Notes: a model not told the origin generated them from the sequence alone. A stretch of DNA of 64,000 nucleotides from Halosimplex litoreum (GCF_016065055.1 NZ_CP065856.1:1797836-1861835), one strand, 5' to 3'. Positions 1-8,343 are shown, counted from the stretch's first letter. Translations and numbers: made by a program.

Positions 1-2220
1 GCAAGCGGCAAGACCGCCCTCGCCGAGGTCGCCATCTGCGAGGCGCTCGAGGCCGACGGGACCGCCCTCTTCCTCGCCCCCTTGCGTGCGCTCACCAACG
101 AGAAGGAGAGCGAGTGGGAACGGTTCGAGGATCTCGGGTATTCAGTCTACGTCGTCACCGGCGAGCGCGACCTGAACCCCCGCAGGGCCGAGCGGGCGGA
201 CATCCTCGTGATGACCCCGGAGAAGGCCGACTCGGCCACCCGGAAACACGACTCGCCCCGGTATTCGTTCATCACGGACGTCGACTGCTGCGTCATCGAC
301 GAGGTCCACCTGCTCGACTCGGAGAAACGCGGGTCGGTGCTGGAGGTGACGGTGTCGCGCATGCGCCGCCTGTGCGACCCGCGCGTGGTCGCGCTCTCGG
401 CGACGATGCCGAACGTCGACGACGTGGCGGGGTGGCTCGACGCCCCCGCCGACAACACCTTCGAGTTCGGTGACGACTACCGGCCGGTCCCGCTGCACGC
501 CGACGTACGCACCTACGCCCACGGCGACAACGCTTTCGCCGACAAGTACCGCCGCCTGTACCGCGCTCTGGACATCGCCGAGCCGCACGTCCGCGACGAG
601 GGCCAGGCCCTCGTGTTCGTCTCCTCCCGGCAGGACACCGTCCAGGCCGCCAAGAAATCCAGGGACGAGATCGTCGAACGCGACATCCCGATGGGCGCGC
701 GGGGCGACTACGACTTCCACAACGACGCCGCCGAGCTCTCGAACGACACCCTGCGCCAGTCGGTGCTCGACGGCGTCGGCTTCCACCACGCCGGGCTCTC
801 GAAAGAGGACAAGGGCCTCGTCGAGCAGTGGTTCAAGGAGGGGAAACTCCAGTTGCTGTTCTCGACGTCGACGCTGGCGTGGGGTGTCAATCTGCCCGCC
901 CGCTGCGTGGTGATTCGAGACACCAAGCTGCACGACCCGCTGGAGGGGGAGGTCGACATGAGCCCGCTGGACGTGCTCCAGATGCTCGGCCGAGCGGGTC
1001 GCCCGGGGTACGACGACAAGGGCTACGCCTGGGTGGTCTGTGACTCCTCGGACGCCGACAAGTACCGCGCGCTGCTCCGGGACGGCAAGGAGATCGAGTC
1101 CCGGCTCGCCGAGGACCTGGACGCCCACCTCAACGCCGAGATCGCGCTGGGAACTATCGGCGACATCGAGGACGTGATGGGCTGGCTGGAGACGACCTTC
1201 TACTACGTGCGCGCGGCGAGCGCCCCCGACGAGTACGCCTCCGAGAGCGCGCTGCGCGAGCGGGTCAGCGACACGCTGCGCTCGCTCGTGGCCCGGGGGT
1301 TCGTCGAACGGGAGGACATGCGCCTCGAACCGACGCCGCTGGGGCGGCTCGCCTCGAAGTTCTACCTGCGGCTCGACACCGCCAGGGAGTTTGCCGACCT
1401 CGCCGAGCAAGCCGAGGAAGCGGACGGTCGCCTCGACCAGGACGGTATCCTGCGAGCCATCGCGACCGCCGCGGAGTTCGACAGTGTCAGTGCCCGCTCG
1501 GACGAACGCGACGCCGTCGCCGCCGTCCTCGGAGAGACCGACGACCTCGACCCGGGCGGCCGGAAGGTGCTCGCGATCCTCGAATCGCGGATGCGCGGGA
1601 CCACGCCCGGCGAGCTACAGAGCGACGCGTGGGTCATCACCCAGAACGTGTTGCGACTGCTCGCCGCCCTCCGCGCGTTCCTCGACCGACTGGCCGGCCC
1701 CGAGGCCGCGAACCTCGCCCGTCGGATCGAGGCGCGCATCGAGAACGGCATCAGCGACGACGCGGTCGGACTCACCGCCATCGACGGCGTCGGCTCCGGA
1801 CGCGCGAGCAAGCTCGCCGCCGAGGGGATCACGACGCCCGCTGCGGTCCGCGAGGCGGGCGTCTCGGGGCTACACTCGGCCGGCCTCACCGAGGGCGTCG
1901 CCGAGCGCGTCGTCGACAGCGCGGGCGAACTCCCGAACGTCGTCGTCGAGTGGGGCGACTTTCCCGACAGCGTCGCGGCCGGCGAGAACGACATGCAGGA
2001 AGTCACCGTCCGCAACGTCGGCGGCGACGCCCGCGCGGGCCTGCGTGTCACGGTCAACGAGGTGGAGATGACGACCAAGAACCGCTATCTCGGCGAGGCG
2101 ACGCTCCCAGTGGGCGTCTTCGGCGGGAACGCAGACGTCCTGGAGTACGCGATCGAAGTCGCCTTCCCCGAACTCCCGCTGCAGCCCGTCGTCGAGACGC
2201 GCTCGGTCCGCGTCGAGTGA
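1..2220 (+). CDS. Ski2/Hel308-like superfamily 2 helicase (5' end outside window)
   Basis: The reading frame is open from base 1 and has no start codon here, so the N-terminus (Q-motif side) is missing; 739 codons remain. The first visible residues, ASGKTALAE, are the end of Walker A (motif I). Motif II is DEVH at about residues 100-103, SATMP (motif III) follows near 133, and motif VI is QMLGRAGRPGYD near 327-338. After the RecA domains come a winged-helix/ratchet region, a helix-hairpin-helix (IDGVGSGRASKLAAEGI, about 594-610) and a C-terminal beta domain like the Sec63/FN3 module of Ski2/Brr2 helicases. These enzymes unwind DNA or structured RNA with ATP. Hel308 proper normally has DEIH and lacks the last beta domain, so I prefer a Ski2-like paralogue; whether its substrate is DNA or RNA is unresolved. 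Confidence 0.88.
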   Translation, partial: ASGKTALAEVAICEALEADGTALFLAPLRALTNEKESEWERFEDLGYSVYVVTGERDLNPRRAERADILVMTPEKADSATRKHDSPRYSFITDVDCCVIDEVHLLDSEKRGSVLEVTVSRMRRLCDPRVVALSATMPNVDDVAGWLDAPADNTFEFGDDYRPVPLHADVRTYAHGDNAFADKYRRLYRALDIAEPHVRDEGQALVFVSSRQDTVQAAKKSRDEIVERDIPMGARGDYDFHNDAAELSNDTLRQSVLDGVGFHHAGLSKEDKGLVEQWFKEGKLQLLFSTSTLAWGVNLPARCVVIRDTKLHDPLEGEVDMSPLDVLQMLGRAGRPGYDDKGYAWVVCDSSDADKYRALLRDGKEIESRLAEDLDAHLNAEIALGTIGDIEDVMGWLETTFYYVRAASAPDEYASESALRERVSDTLRSLVARGFVEREDMRLEPTPLGRLASKFYLRLDTAREFADLAEQAEEADGRLDQDGILRAIATAAEFDSVSARSDERDAVAAVLGETDDLDPGGRKVLAILESRMRGTTPGELQSDAWVITQNVLRLLAALRAFLDRLAGPEAANLARRIEARIENGISDDAVGLTAIDGVGSGRASKLAAEGITTPAAVREAGVSGLHSAGLTEGVAERVVDSAGELPNVVVEWGDFPDSVAAGENDMQEVTVRNVGGDARAGLRVTVNEVEMTTKNRYLGEATLPVGVFGGNADVLEYAIEVAFPELPLQPVVETRSVRVE

Positions 2221-2367
2221 GCCGAGACCGGCGACAGCCGAGCGCGCGCGCGCCGACGCACACGGACCCCACCGACCCTGCCGAACGACCGTAGATTCGA
2301 CCCGAAACGACGCGTCTGTCGACACACGTCGAACGCATACTCGAAATGTCTACTTCCACCTTAGACA

Positions 2368-2416
2368 CGGTTTTAAACGTTCTAGGCTGTTTTGGTCCGG
2401 TTGTAAAACGTTAGAC
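2368..2416. promoter_or_regulatory. Spaced direct repeat, possible operator
   Basis: CGGTTTTAAACGTTCTAG at 2368-2385 recurs as CGGTTGTAAAACGTTAGAC at 2398-2416, about 30 bases (three helical turns) away. TTAGAC also occurs just before the first copy (2361-2366) and ends the second. The pair lies about 70-120 bases upstream of the TATA box of the following gene. An operator role is inferred from spacing only. Confidence 0.35.
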
Positions 2417-2486
2417 TGGCAACTGAATCGTCGGTGAAATGGGGTCGATCGAGGGAAACGACGCGAAATCACGCTAGGGGTCGTTC

Positions 2487-2494
2487 CTTTATAT
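2487..2494 (+). promoter_or_regulatory. TATA box of the small membrane protein gene
   Basis: CTTTATAT lies about 40 bases before the ATG at 2532, so the transcript should carry a short leader of about 12-15 bases. That leader contains GGGAGGTAGGTGA (2513-2525), a strong anti-16S match, which is unusual because most haloarchaeal transcripts are leaderless. Confidence 0.6.
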
Positions 2495-2531
2495 GGGGTA
2501 GTCGATACAAGTGGGAGGTAGGTGACGAACA

Positions 2532-2780
2532 ATGTCCAGCGCTTCCCCGTTCCGTCGGTCCGCCCCTGACCTCCCCTCGACCACCGGTGTCCAGCGCCTC
2601 CGAACGCTCGCGGTCGGCTCTGCTCAGTTCGCCGGCTTCTGGTCGGCTATCGCCCTCCCGTTCGCGATGCTCGCGCTGATCGTCTCCGGGTCGGTCGCCC
2701 AGCAGGCCCCGCTGTTCGTCTGGCTGTTGTTCGCCAACGTCGTCGCCCTCCGTGTCGGCCACGGTTACAACCAGAACTGA
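2532..2780 (+). CDS. Small membrane protein of unknown function
   Basis: 82 residues. The polar Ser/Arg-rich N-terminus (about 1-25) is followed by two hydrophobic stretches (about 36-54 and 60-72) and a short polar tail ending GHGYNQN, which suggests a two-helix inner membrane protein. It has its own TATA box and an unusually good ribosome binding site, so it is probably a real, expressed gene. I do not recognise a family and no catalytic motif is visible. It lies between the helicase and the zinc-finger gene on the same strand, but the gaps of 311 and 193 bases argue against an operon. Confidence 0.7.
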   Translation: MSSASPFRRSAPDLPSTTGVQRLRTLAVGSAQFAGFWSAIALPFAMLALIVSGSVAQQAPLFVWLLFANVVALRVGHGYNQN

Positions 2781-2942
2781 CGCGCTCGCGGGCGACTCGC
2801 TCGCCCGATACCGCGCCCGTCCCCGCGGTCACCGCTCCCTCCCGCCGTCACCACTCCCTTCCCCCGTCGCCGTTCCCCCCGCCGACGCCCGCTTCTCGTC
2901 GTTCCACCCCGAATTCCCGCCGCTCCTCGTTCCGCCCCGAGC

Positions 2943-2949
2943 TTTAAAT
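2943..2949 (+). promoter_or_regulatory. TATA box for the NucS-N/zinc-finger gene
   Basis: TTTAAAT lies 25-31 bases before the ATG at 2974, the spacing of a leaderless haloarchaeal promoter. It supports starting the gene at 2974 rather than at an in-frame codon further upstream. Confidence 0.6.
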
Positions 2950-2973
2950 CCGAACACGCGACCAGGCCGGCCC

Positions 2974-3693
2974 ATGCACGACGAGGTGCGCGTCGTCGCG
3001 GGCGACTGCACGACGACGATGGACGGCCGTAACGAGCGCGAACACCGCGGCGACGTGGTCACGGTGGTCAAGCCGGACAACACGGTGTTGGTCCACGACG
3101 CCGACGGCTACCAGCCGGTCGCCTGGCTCACGAGGGCCGACAGCGTCCAGTTCGTCGACGGCGTCCTCGACGCACGCGAGGGCGACCAGCACCTCCGCGT
3201 CGAGGTCCACGCCGAGCACGGTGCCGCCCGCCACCCCGTCTCCCGGGCGGGCGTCCCCGTCGGCGACTGTCCGACGTGCGACGAGTCGCTCGTGCTCGCC
3301 CGCGGGTCGGTGGTCTGTCGCGACTGCGACGACGAGTACTCGATTCCGCGGGACGGCGCGGTACTCGAGGAGTCGTGTCCGGTCTGTGGCCTCCCCGTGC
3401 TCCGGGTGGAGCGGGGCGCCCAGTTCGAGGTCTGTGTCGACCGCGACTGCGAGTCGATCGACGACCGGGTGACCGAACGCTTCGACCGCGAGTGGGACTG
3501 TCCGAACTGCGAGGGGGACCTGCGGATCCTCCGCCGCGGTGGGCTGATCGCGGGTTGCGAGCGCTACCCCGAGTGCGACACCGGGTTCGGCGTCCCGACC
3601 GGCGTCGTCGACGGGGCCTGCGACTGCGGGCTCCCCGTCTTCGAGACGCCGTCGGGGCGGCGCTGTCTGGATACGGAGTGTGAGAAGACCTGA
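2974..3693 (+). CDS. NucS N-terminal-like (DUF91) domain with four C4 zinc fingers
   Basis: 239 residues. Residues 1-90 follow the pattern of the NucS/EndoMS N-terminal DNA-binding and dimerisation domain: GDCTTTMDGR, then GDVVTVVKPDNTVLVH, GYQPVAWL and a LDAREGDQHLRVEV strand. Instead of the NucS nuclease domain, the remainder carries four CxxC...C(x2-5)C units (starting DCPTC, SCPVC, DCPNC and ACDC) of the type in topoisomerase IA C-terminal zinc fingers. It is therefore probably a DNA-binding protein without nuclease activity, perhaps acting on single-stranded or branched DNA in repair; that role is inference. The TATA box 30 bases upstream supports this start. Confidence 0.75.
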   Translation: MHDEVRVVAGDCTTTMDGRNEREHRGDVVTVVKPDNTVLVHDADGYQPVAWLTRADSVQFVDGVLDAREGDQHLRVEVHAEHGAARHPVSRAGVPVGDCPTCDESLVLARGSVVCRDCDDEYSIPRDGAVLEESCPVCGLPVLRVERGAQFEVCVDRDCESIDDRVTERFDREWDCPNCEGDLRILRRGGLIAGCERYPECDTGFGVPTGVVDGACDCGLPVFETPSGRRCLDTECEKT

Positions 3694-3725
3694 CCGGCGG
3701 TCCGCGTGGGCGACAACGGCGGTCG

Positions 3726-4373
3726 CTACACGCCGTCCGCGCGGGCGAGCAAGTGCTCGCGCAGGGCCGCCGGGGAGTCGGCCACGTAGTCGGCGCCGCT
3801 CCGGTCGGTCTCGTCGGCGCTCCCGTGGCGAAAGCCGACGACGTGCATACCTGCCCGCCCGGCCGACTCGATCCCGTGGACCGAATCCTCGACGGCGACG
3901 GCGTCGGTCGGGTCGACGCCGACTCGCTCGGCAGCGTGCTCGTAGACGCCCGGCTCTGGTTTCCCGGGCCCGTCGAAGGCGTCGGCGCTGACGACCGCGT
4001 CGAAGGTCAGCTCGAAGCGGTCGAGCACGGTGTCGATCCAGTCGTGGGGCGAGGAGGAGACCAGTGCGAGGGTCACCTCGCGCTCGCGGAGCGCCGCGAG
4101 CAACTCGTGGGTGCCGTCGAGCAGGCTGACCTCCTCGCCGTAGATCGACGTTGCGGTCTCCTCGTACCACCCGAGGAACGCCTCGCGGTCGGTCTCGATC
4201 TCGTAGGTCGCGTCGAGGTAGTCGTAGATCTCCCGGTAGTTCATACCGGTGATCTCGTCGAGATCGAGGTCCTCGAGGCCGACCAGCGGGAGGAGCTGCT
4301 CGCGTTCGTAGGGGTGCCAGTAGTCCTCGGAGTCGACGAGAACTCCGTCCATATCGAAACAGATAGCGTCCAT
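3726..4373 (-). CDS. HAD-family phosphatase (phosphoglycolate phosphatase-like)
   Basis: 215 residues if started at the ATG giving MDAICFDMDGVLVD; an upstream in-frame ATG at 4421 would add 16 unlikely residues. HAD motif I is DMDGV with nucleophile D7 and acid/base D9, motif II is the SSSPHD region, the motif III lysine is in GPGKPEPGVY, and motif IV is AVEDSVHG. The helical insert between motifs I and II is the C1-type cap of the beta-phosphoglucomutase/phosphoglycolate phosphatase group. It should dephosphorylate a small phosphorylated metabolite in the cytosol; the substrate cannot be told from sequence. It is divergent from endA, with a 93-base gap that must hold both promoters. Confidence 0.85.
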   Translation of the reverse strand: MDAICFDMDGVLVDSEDYWHPYEREQLLPLVGLEDLDLDEITGMNYREIYDYLDATYEIETDREAFLGWYEETATSIYGEEVSLLDGTHELLAALREREVTLALVSSSPHDWIDTVLDRFELTFDAVVSADAFDGPGKPEPGVYEHAAERVGVDPTDAVAVEDSVHGIESAGRAGMHVVGFRHGSADETDRSGADYVADSPAALREHLLARADGV

Positions 4374-4466
4374 GCACCGTGGTCTCCCGGTGGTGTGGTG
4401 TGTCTTTTGGCTGTCTTCCAACCCGTAATCGCAGGGGCTTTCCGCGGGGGCGGGTTGCTCTCACAC

Positions 4467-5546
4467 ATGCACGCGACGCTCTCGGGGGACGTGGTTCGAG
4501 CGGGCGAGCGGGCCCGCGAGCGCTTCTACGACTCCAGCGGCTACGGCCACCCCGTCGACGCCGGCGCGCTCGAACTCGCGCCCGTCGAGGCGGCCCACCT
4601 GCTCTACCGCGGCGACCTCGATTCCGTCGAGGGGCCGGACGGCACCGCGATGGACTTCCGTGCGTTCCTCGAATCCGCCGCGGTCTCGGAGATCGCCTTC
4701 CTCGTCTACAAGGACCTGCGCGACCGCGGGTTCTACCTCTCGCCCGCACGCGCGGGCTGGTCGGACTCGTCGGCCGCCCGGGCGGCGGTCGACGACCCCG
4801 CGGTCGACTTCGTGGTCTACCCCCGGGGCTCGGGCCCGTGGGACGACGAGGTAGCGTATCGCGTCGGCGTCGTCAGCGAGCGGGAGGCCGTTCCCGCGGG
4901 GGATCTGGGCGATCTGGTGCTGGCCGTCGTCGACGAGGAGAGCGCGCTCACCTACCTGGCGACCGAGCACCGCGAGGTCTCGGGGACGAGCGAAGCGGAG
5001 CTACCGACCGGGGTTTCGGGGGAGCTACTCTCGGACCGACTGTTGCTCTGGGACCCGCCGGCAGCCGTCTACGACCGGGGGTTCTACGGCCAGCCCCTCG
5101 ACGACCGCGACGGCGACGTGATCCAGCTGTCGCTGCTCGAAGCCGCGTTCCTGGCTCGCGACGGCGTGCTCGACGTGGACGGCGGGGCCGAGGCCGTCGT
5201 CGAGCGCGGTCGCGAGGTCGAGGGCGAGCGCTTCGACCGCCGGCTCCGCGTGTACGCGGATCTGCGCGAGCGCGGCCTGGTGCCCAAGACCGGCTACAAG
5301 TTCGGCGCCGACTTCCGGACCTACGCCGACGTGGAGTCGGTCGACGATCTGGGCCATTCGGAGTTGCTGATCCGGGTGCTCGACGGTGGACATACGTTCT
5401 CGCCGCGGGATCTGGCGCTGGACGTGCGGCTCGCGCACGGGGTTCGCAAGGAGATGGTGTTCGCGCTCGTTGATGGGGATATCAATAGCGGGGGGCCGGA
5501 CGACGACGGGATCGAGTGGCTGTCCGTGACGCGACTGACGCCGTAG
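4467..5546 (+). CDS. endA: tRNA-intron endonuclease EndA
   Basis: 359 residues, the double-length euryarchaeal form in which two endonuclease repeats are fused in one chain and the protein works as a homodimer. It cuts the bulge-helix-bulge at exon-intron junctions of pre-tRNA (in haloarchaea notably tRNA-Trp and elongator tRNA-Met) and of pre-rRNA. The catalytic triad is visible in the C-terminal half: Y286 (FRTYADV), H297 (GHSELLIRV) and K328 (VRKEMVFAL), with the 11- and 31-residue spacing of the family. The N-terminal half has the FLVYKDLRDRGFYL and FVVYPRG signatures but lacks the triad, as expected of a structural repeat. A tryptophanyl-tRNA synthetase lies about 3 kb downstream. Confidence 0.96.
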   Translation: MHATLSGDVVRAGERARERFYDSSGYGHPVDAGALELAPVEAAHLLYRGDLDSVEGPDGTAMDFRAFLESAAVSEIAFLVYKDLRDRGFYLSPARAGWSDSSAARAAVDDPAVDFVVYPRGSGPWDDEVAYRVGVVSEREAVPAGDLGDLVLAVVDEESALTYLATEHREVSGTSEAELPTGVSGELLSDRLLLWDPPAAVYDRGFYGQPLDDRDGDVIQLSLLEAAFLARDGVLDVDGGAEAVVERGREVEGERFDRRLRVYADLRERGLVPKTGYKFGADFRTYADVESVDDLGHSELLIRVLDGGHTFSPRDLALDVRLAHGVRKEMVFALVDGDINSGGPDDDGIEWLSVTRLTP

Positions 5547-5908
5547 GAGAGGTGGGTGCGTTTGTTTTGACCGCGTTCGACGGTGAGTGCTGCACGCTCT
5601 CGACTCGCTCGCTAGCGAACGATTCACTCGCACTTGACAGCGATCGGTGAAAGCCCTCGGCCCGCTCGCGCGGTCTGTGCGGGATATCTTCGCTCCCTGC
5701 GGTCGCTCAGATAGTTGCCCGCGCAGACCGCGCCACCGCGCCTCACCCTTTCAGTCCGCCAGGACCACCCCGTACAGCGCCACACCACGTACCTCCCCAG
5801 CCGACTCGTTCGCTCTCACTCACTCGTCCCTCGCACGGGACCGCCTCGCGACGAGACGCTCGGCGGCGCGCACCGAGGTGGTTGTTCCCGAGTCGAAACG
5901 TCGGGACG
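5547..5908. other. Gene-free interval with a palindromic repeat
   Basis: No gene is supportable here. The interval separates convergent endA and the methyltransferase gene and is dominated by the long imperfect inverted repeat at 5648-5753 described separately. Confidence 0.6.
5648..5753. repeat. Long imperfect inverted repeat (haloarchaeal palindromic element)
   Basis: The arms GCGCGGTCTGTGCGGG (5668-5683) and CCCGCGCAGACCGCGC (5718-5733) pair at 15 of 16 positions. Inside them TATCTTCGCTCCC and CGGTCGCTCAGATA can extend the stem, and outside TGAAAG (5648) mirrors CTTTCA (5748-5753). The TGAAAGCCC end also occurs at the 57149-57414 unit, and GGGCTTTC occurs at about 28605, so a dispersed family is likely. 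It lies between convergent genes and may also act in termination. Confidence 0.55.
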
Positions 5909-6613
5909 CTACTTCGGCACGAACACCAGCGGGTGGTGGCGCCAGGCCCACCGCGTGTCGGGCTTGTCGATCACCGACCAGACGCTCTGAGGCCACGTCC
6001 CCAGCGCGTCGTGGATGCGGTCGTACGACAGGAGGTTCTCGCCGTCGAGCAGGAGCCGAAAGCGGTCCTCGAAGCGGTCGGCGTCGAACTGCGAATCCTC
6101 GCCGAGGAACTCGTCGGGGTTCTCGGCCATCCGCCGCCAGTGAGCGCGGGCGAGGCGGTTCTGATAGTTGAACACGAGGTAGCCGCCGGGCGCGACGCCG
6201 TCGTACATCGCGCCCAGGGCGTCCTCGACCTCGCGGACGTAGCAGAGGGTGAAATACGAGAAGACCAGATCGAACTCCCGACCGGGGTCGAACTCGGGGA
6301 GGGTCGTCTGCTCGAAGTCCACGTTCACGCCTCGCTCGCGTGCGCGCTCGCGGTTCTCCGCGAGGACGGGCTCGGCGGCGTCGTAGCCGACCACGTCGGC
6401 CTCTGGGTAGCGCTCGGCGACCGCGAAGGCGACGTGACCGGGGCCACAGCCCACGTCGGCGACGGCGTCGGGGCGGCCGGTCTCGGCGAGGAAGTCGACG
6501 ACGGCGTCGGTAGCGTGGTGGGCGCTCGGCGCCGCGTTGGCCCGGTCGCCCTCGTCGGCGTCGGTCCAGAAACTGTGCCAGTCGATGGTGTCTGGGTGGG
6601 TTGCGTCGGTCAT
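5909..6613 (-). CDS. Class I SAM-dependent methyltransferase
   Basis: 234 residues. The SAM-binding motif I is VADVGCGPGHVAFAVAERY (about 51-69), followed by the acidic end of strand beta2 (VVGYDAAEPVL) and motif IV/post-I FDLVFSYFTLCYV. The order matches a seven-stranded Rossmann methyltransferase of the UbiE/Methyltransf_11-25 type. The C-terminal half, rich in Trp and Arg, is not a recognisable substrate domain, so the acceptor molecule (small molecule, protein or RNA) is unknown. MTDATHPDT is a typical haloarchaeal N-terminus and supports the ATG at 6613. It is convergent with endA and divergent from the oxidoreductase gene. Confidence 0.85.
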   Translation of the reverse strand: MTDATHPDTIDWHSFWTDADEGDRANAAPSAHHATDAVVDFLAETGRPDAVADVGCGPGHVAFAVAERYPEADVVGYDAAEPVLAENRERARERGVNVDFEQTTLPEFDPGREFDLVFSYFTLCYVREVEDALGAMYDGVAPGGYLVFNYQNRLARAHWRRMAENPDEFLGEDSQFDADRFEDRFRLLLDGENLLSYDRIHDALGTWPQSVWSVIDKPDTRWAWRHHPLVFVPK

Positions 6614-6941
6614 GCGGTAGTCGGTCGCTGTCGTCCGTGTGTCGATGCCTCGCGGGTCCGCGACACCGGTCAGGTCTCCTCGCTCGCGGCGTCGCCGTCG
6701 CGCCCCGCGTCGGCCACTTCATCGTCGCAGTCGTCCGTCCCCGATCCGTCGGCGGTCGTGAGTCCGTATGGTTCGAGTACTGTCATGTGGGCGTAGCCGT
6801 GGCTGGTCGGCGAGCGGTGCGTCCGGGCCGGAACGGCCGAGAGACCTCGACGCTCTCGGGATACCAGTATAGTTGCGACTCCCGGATAAAAATTACTACT
6901 TCGGTTAACTTTACTTCTTACTTACAAATTCGCACGCCTGG

Positions 6942-6949
6942 TATTTATA
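6942..6949 (+). promoter_or_regulatory. TATA box upstream of the Gfo/Idh/MocA gene
   Basis: TATTTATA is the best TATA element in the AT-rich zone. Initiation would be expected near 6972, giving a leader of about 130 bases that contains the 10-base repeats, if the ATG at 7105 is the start. Confidence 0.45.
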
Positions 6950-7010
6950 GATTGCGGCGACCGGGTGCGGAGCCGTCCGACGGCCCGTCGGCAGGTCTAT
7001 CCATGTCGAG

Positions 7011-7050
7011 GGTGGGTCCGGGTGGGTCCGGGTGGGTCCGGGCGGGTCCG
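7011..7050. repeat. 10-base tandem repeat (four units)
   Basis: GGTGGGTCCG occurs three times in a row (7011-7040), then GGCGGGTCCG (7041-7050) and a decayed fifth unit GGTCGGTCGG. G-runs at regular spacing on the coding strand could allow G-rich structure in the leader RNA or DNA. An in-frame ATG at 7003 would translate it as a Gly/Pro/Ser-rich extension, which I consider unlikely. Confidence 0.8.
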
Positions 7051-7104
7051 GGTCGGTCGGTCTCGCCCCTGGTCTTTTTCGAGACCGAGTCCGACCAGGG
7101 ATGT

Positions 7105-8343
7105 ATGTCTCGAGAATCGCTCGGTATCGGGTTCGTCGGTGCGGGGTCCATCACCAGCGAGTTCCACGCGCCGTCGCTGAAGCGCATCCGGCGGGCGGAG
7201 GCCGCGGGCGTGATGAATCCGACTCGGGAGAAAGCCGAGACGGTCGCCGAGGACCTCCGCGAGGCCGACTGCGGGGACCCGATCGTCACCGACGACGTGC
7301 AGGAACTCGTCGCCGAACCCGCCGTCGACGCCGTCTGGGTGACGAGCCCGAACCACACCCGTGTCGAGACGGTCCGCGCCATCGTCGAAGCGGTCGAGCA
7401 GGGCGACGCCGAACTGGCCGGCGTCGCGATCGAGAAGCCGCTCGCGCGCACCGTCGCCGAGGCGCGGGAAGTCGTCGATCTGGTCGAACGTGCGGGGTTG
7501 GCCCACGCGTATCTGGAGAACCAGGTATACATGCCCGGCGTCGAGCGGCTGCGCGAGCTGCTGTGGGAGGGCGCCGAGTCGAGCGGTCGCCCCTACCTCG
7601 CACGCGCGGCCGAGGAACACGCCGGCCCGCACTCGGCGTGGTTCTGGGACGGCGAGAAACAGGGCGGCGGTGTCCTCAACGACATGGGCTGTCACTCCCA
7701 CGAGGTCAACCGGCACCTCCTCTCGCCGCCGGGGGAAGACGACCTGACGCCGAAAGCGGTGACGGCCGACATCTCGACGCTGAAGTGGGACCGCGAGGAG
7801 TACGCCGACGAACTCGCCGAGGAGTACGGCGTCGACTTTCGCTCGGCGCCGACCGAGGACTACGCGCGGACGACGGTGTACTACGAGACGCCGGACGGCG
7901 AGGTGGTCGTCGGCGAGACGACCAACTCCTGGTCGTTCGTCGGCTCCGGCCTGCGCATCAGCATCGAGCTACTGGGGCCGGAGTACTCCGGCCGGGTCGA
8001 CACGCTGGAGTCGGGGACGAACGTGTTCTTCTCGGACGCGGCGACCGACGAGGCGGGCTACGCCGTCGAGAAACAGCAGGCCAACCAGGGGCAGATGTCC
8101 GTCCTCCCCGACGAGGGCGGCGTCTACGGCTACCCCGCCCAGAACGAACACGTCGTCGAGTCGTTCCTCGCCGGCGAGAACGCCCGCGAGGACCTCTCGG
8201 ACGGACTCACGGTCGTCAGGCTCTGCATGGCGTCGTACCTCGCGGCCGAGCGCGGCGAGCGGGTCGCCCTCGACGACGCGGAGCTGGCCGAGTACGTGCC
8301 TGAACCGGCTCGCGGCGAGTTCGACGGTGCGCCGGAGTTCTGA
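7105..8343 (+). CDS. Gfo/Idh/MocA-family NAD(P)-dependent oxidoreductase
   Basis: 412 residues. The Rossmann motif is IGFVGAGSITSEFHAPSL at the N-terminus; the EKPLA signature of the family (VAIEKPLARTVAEA, near 110) provides the conserved cofactor-side lysine. Further on, GGGVLNDMGCHSHEVNRHLL matches the family's G-G-G-x-x-x-D-x-G-x-H active-site region. Such enzymes oxidise or reduce a sugar, inositol or related polyol carbon using NAD(P). The protein is somewhat longer than the usual 330-390 residues. No sugar transporter or kinase lies nearby, so the substrate is open. The ATG at 7105 puts the Rossmann strand at residue 6, normal for the family. Confidence 0.88.
   Translation: MSRESLGIGFVGAGSITSEFHAPSLKRIRRAEAAGVMNPTREKAETVAEDLREADCGDPIVTDDVQELVAEPAVDAVWVTSPNHTRVETVRAIVEAVEQGDAELAGVAIEKPLARTVAEAREVVDLVERAGLAHAYLENQVYMPGVERLRELLWEGAESSGRPYLARAAEEHAGPHSAWFWDGEKQGGGVLNDMGCHSHEVNRHLLSPPGEDDLTPKAVTADISTLKWDREEYADELAEEYGVDFRSAPTEDYARTTVYYETPDGEVVVGETTNSWSFVGSGLRISIELLGPEYSGRVDTLESGTNVFFSDAATDEAGYAVEKQQANQGQMSVLPDEGGVYGYPAQNEHVVESFLAGENAREDLSDGLTVVRLCMASYLAAERGERVALDDAELAEYVPEPARGEFDGAPEF

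Larger units (their letters stand above)
2221..2531. other. Intergenic region with AT-rich promoter zone
   Basis: No credible gene lies between the helicase stop and the small membrane protein. The first 110 bases are GC-rich. From about 2335 the sequence turns AT-rich and holds a near-perfect 30-base-spaced direct repeat, a TATA box and a Shine-Dalgarno sequence. Confidence 0.6.
6614..7104. other. Long divergent intergenic region
   Basis: 491 bases between two divergent genes with no convincing gene. From 6865 to 6955 it is markedly AT-rich, unlike its surroundings, and should hold the promoters of both neighbours. It also carries a 10-base minisatellite just before the oxidoreductase. Confidence 0.6.

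Noticed and set aside
6601..7104. In-frame N-terminal extension of the Gfo/Idh/MocA protein (from 6601 or 7003)
   Set aside because: It would translate promoter-like AT-rich DNA and the G-rich minisatellite; the family starts directly at the Rossmann strand.
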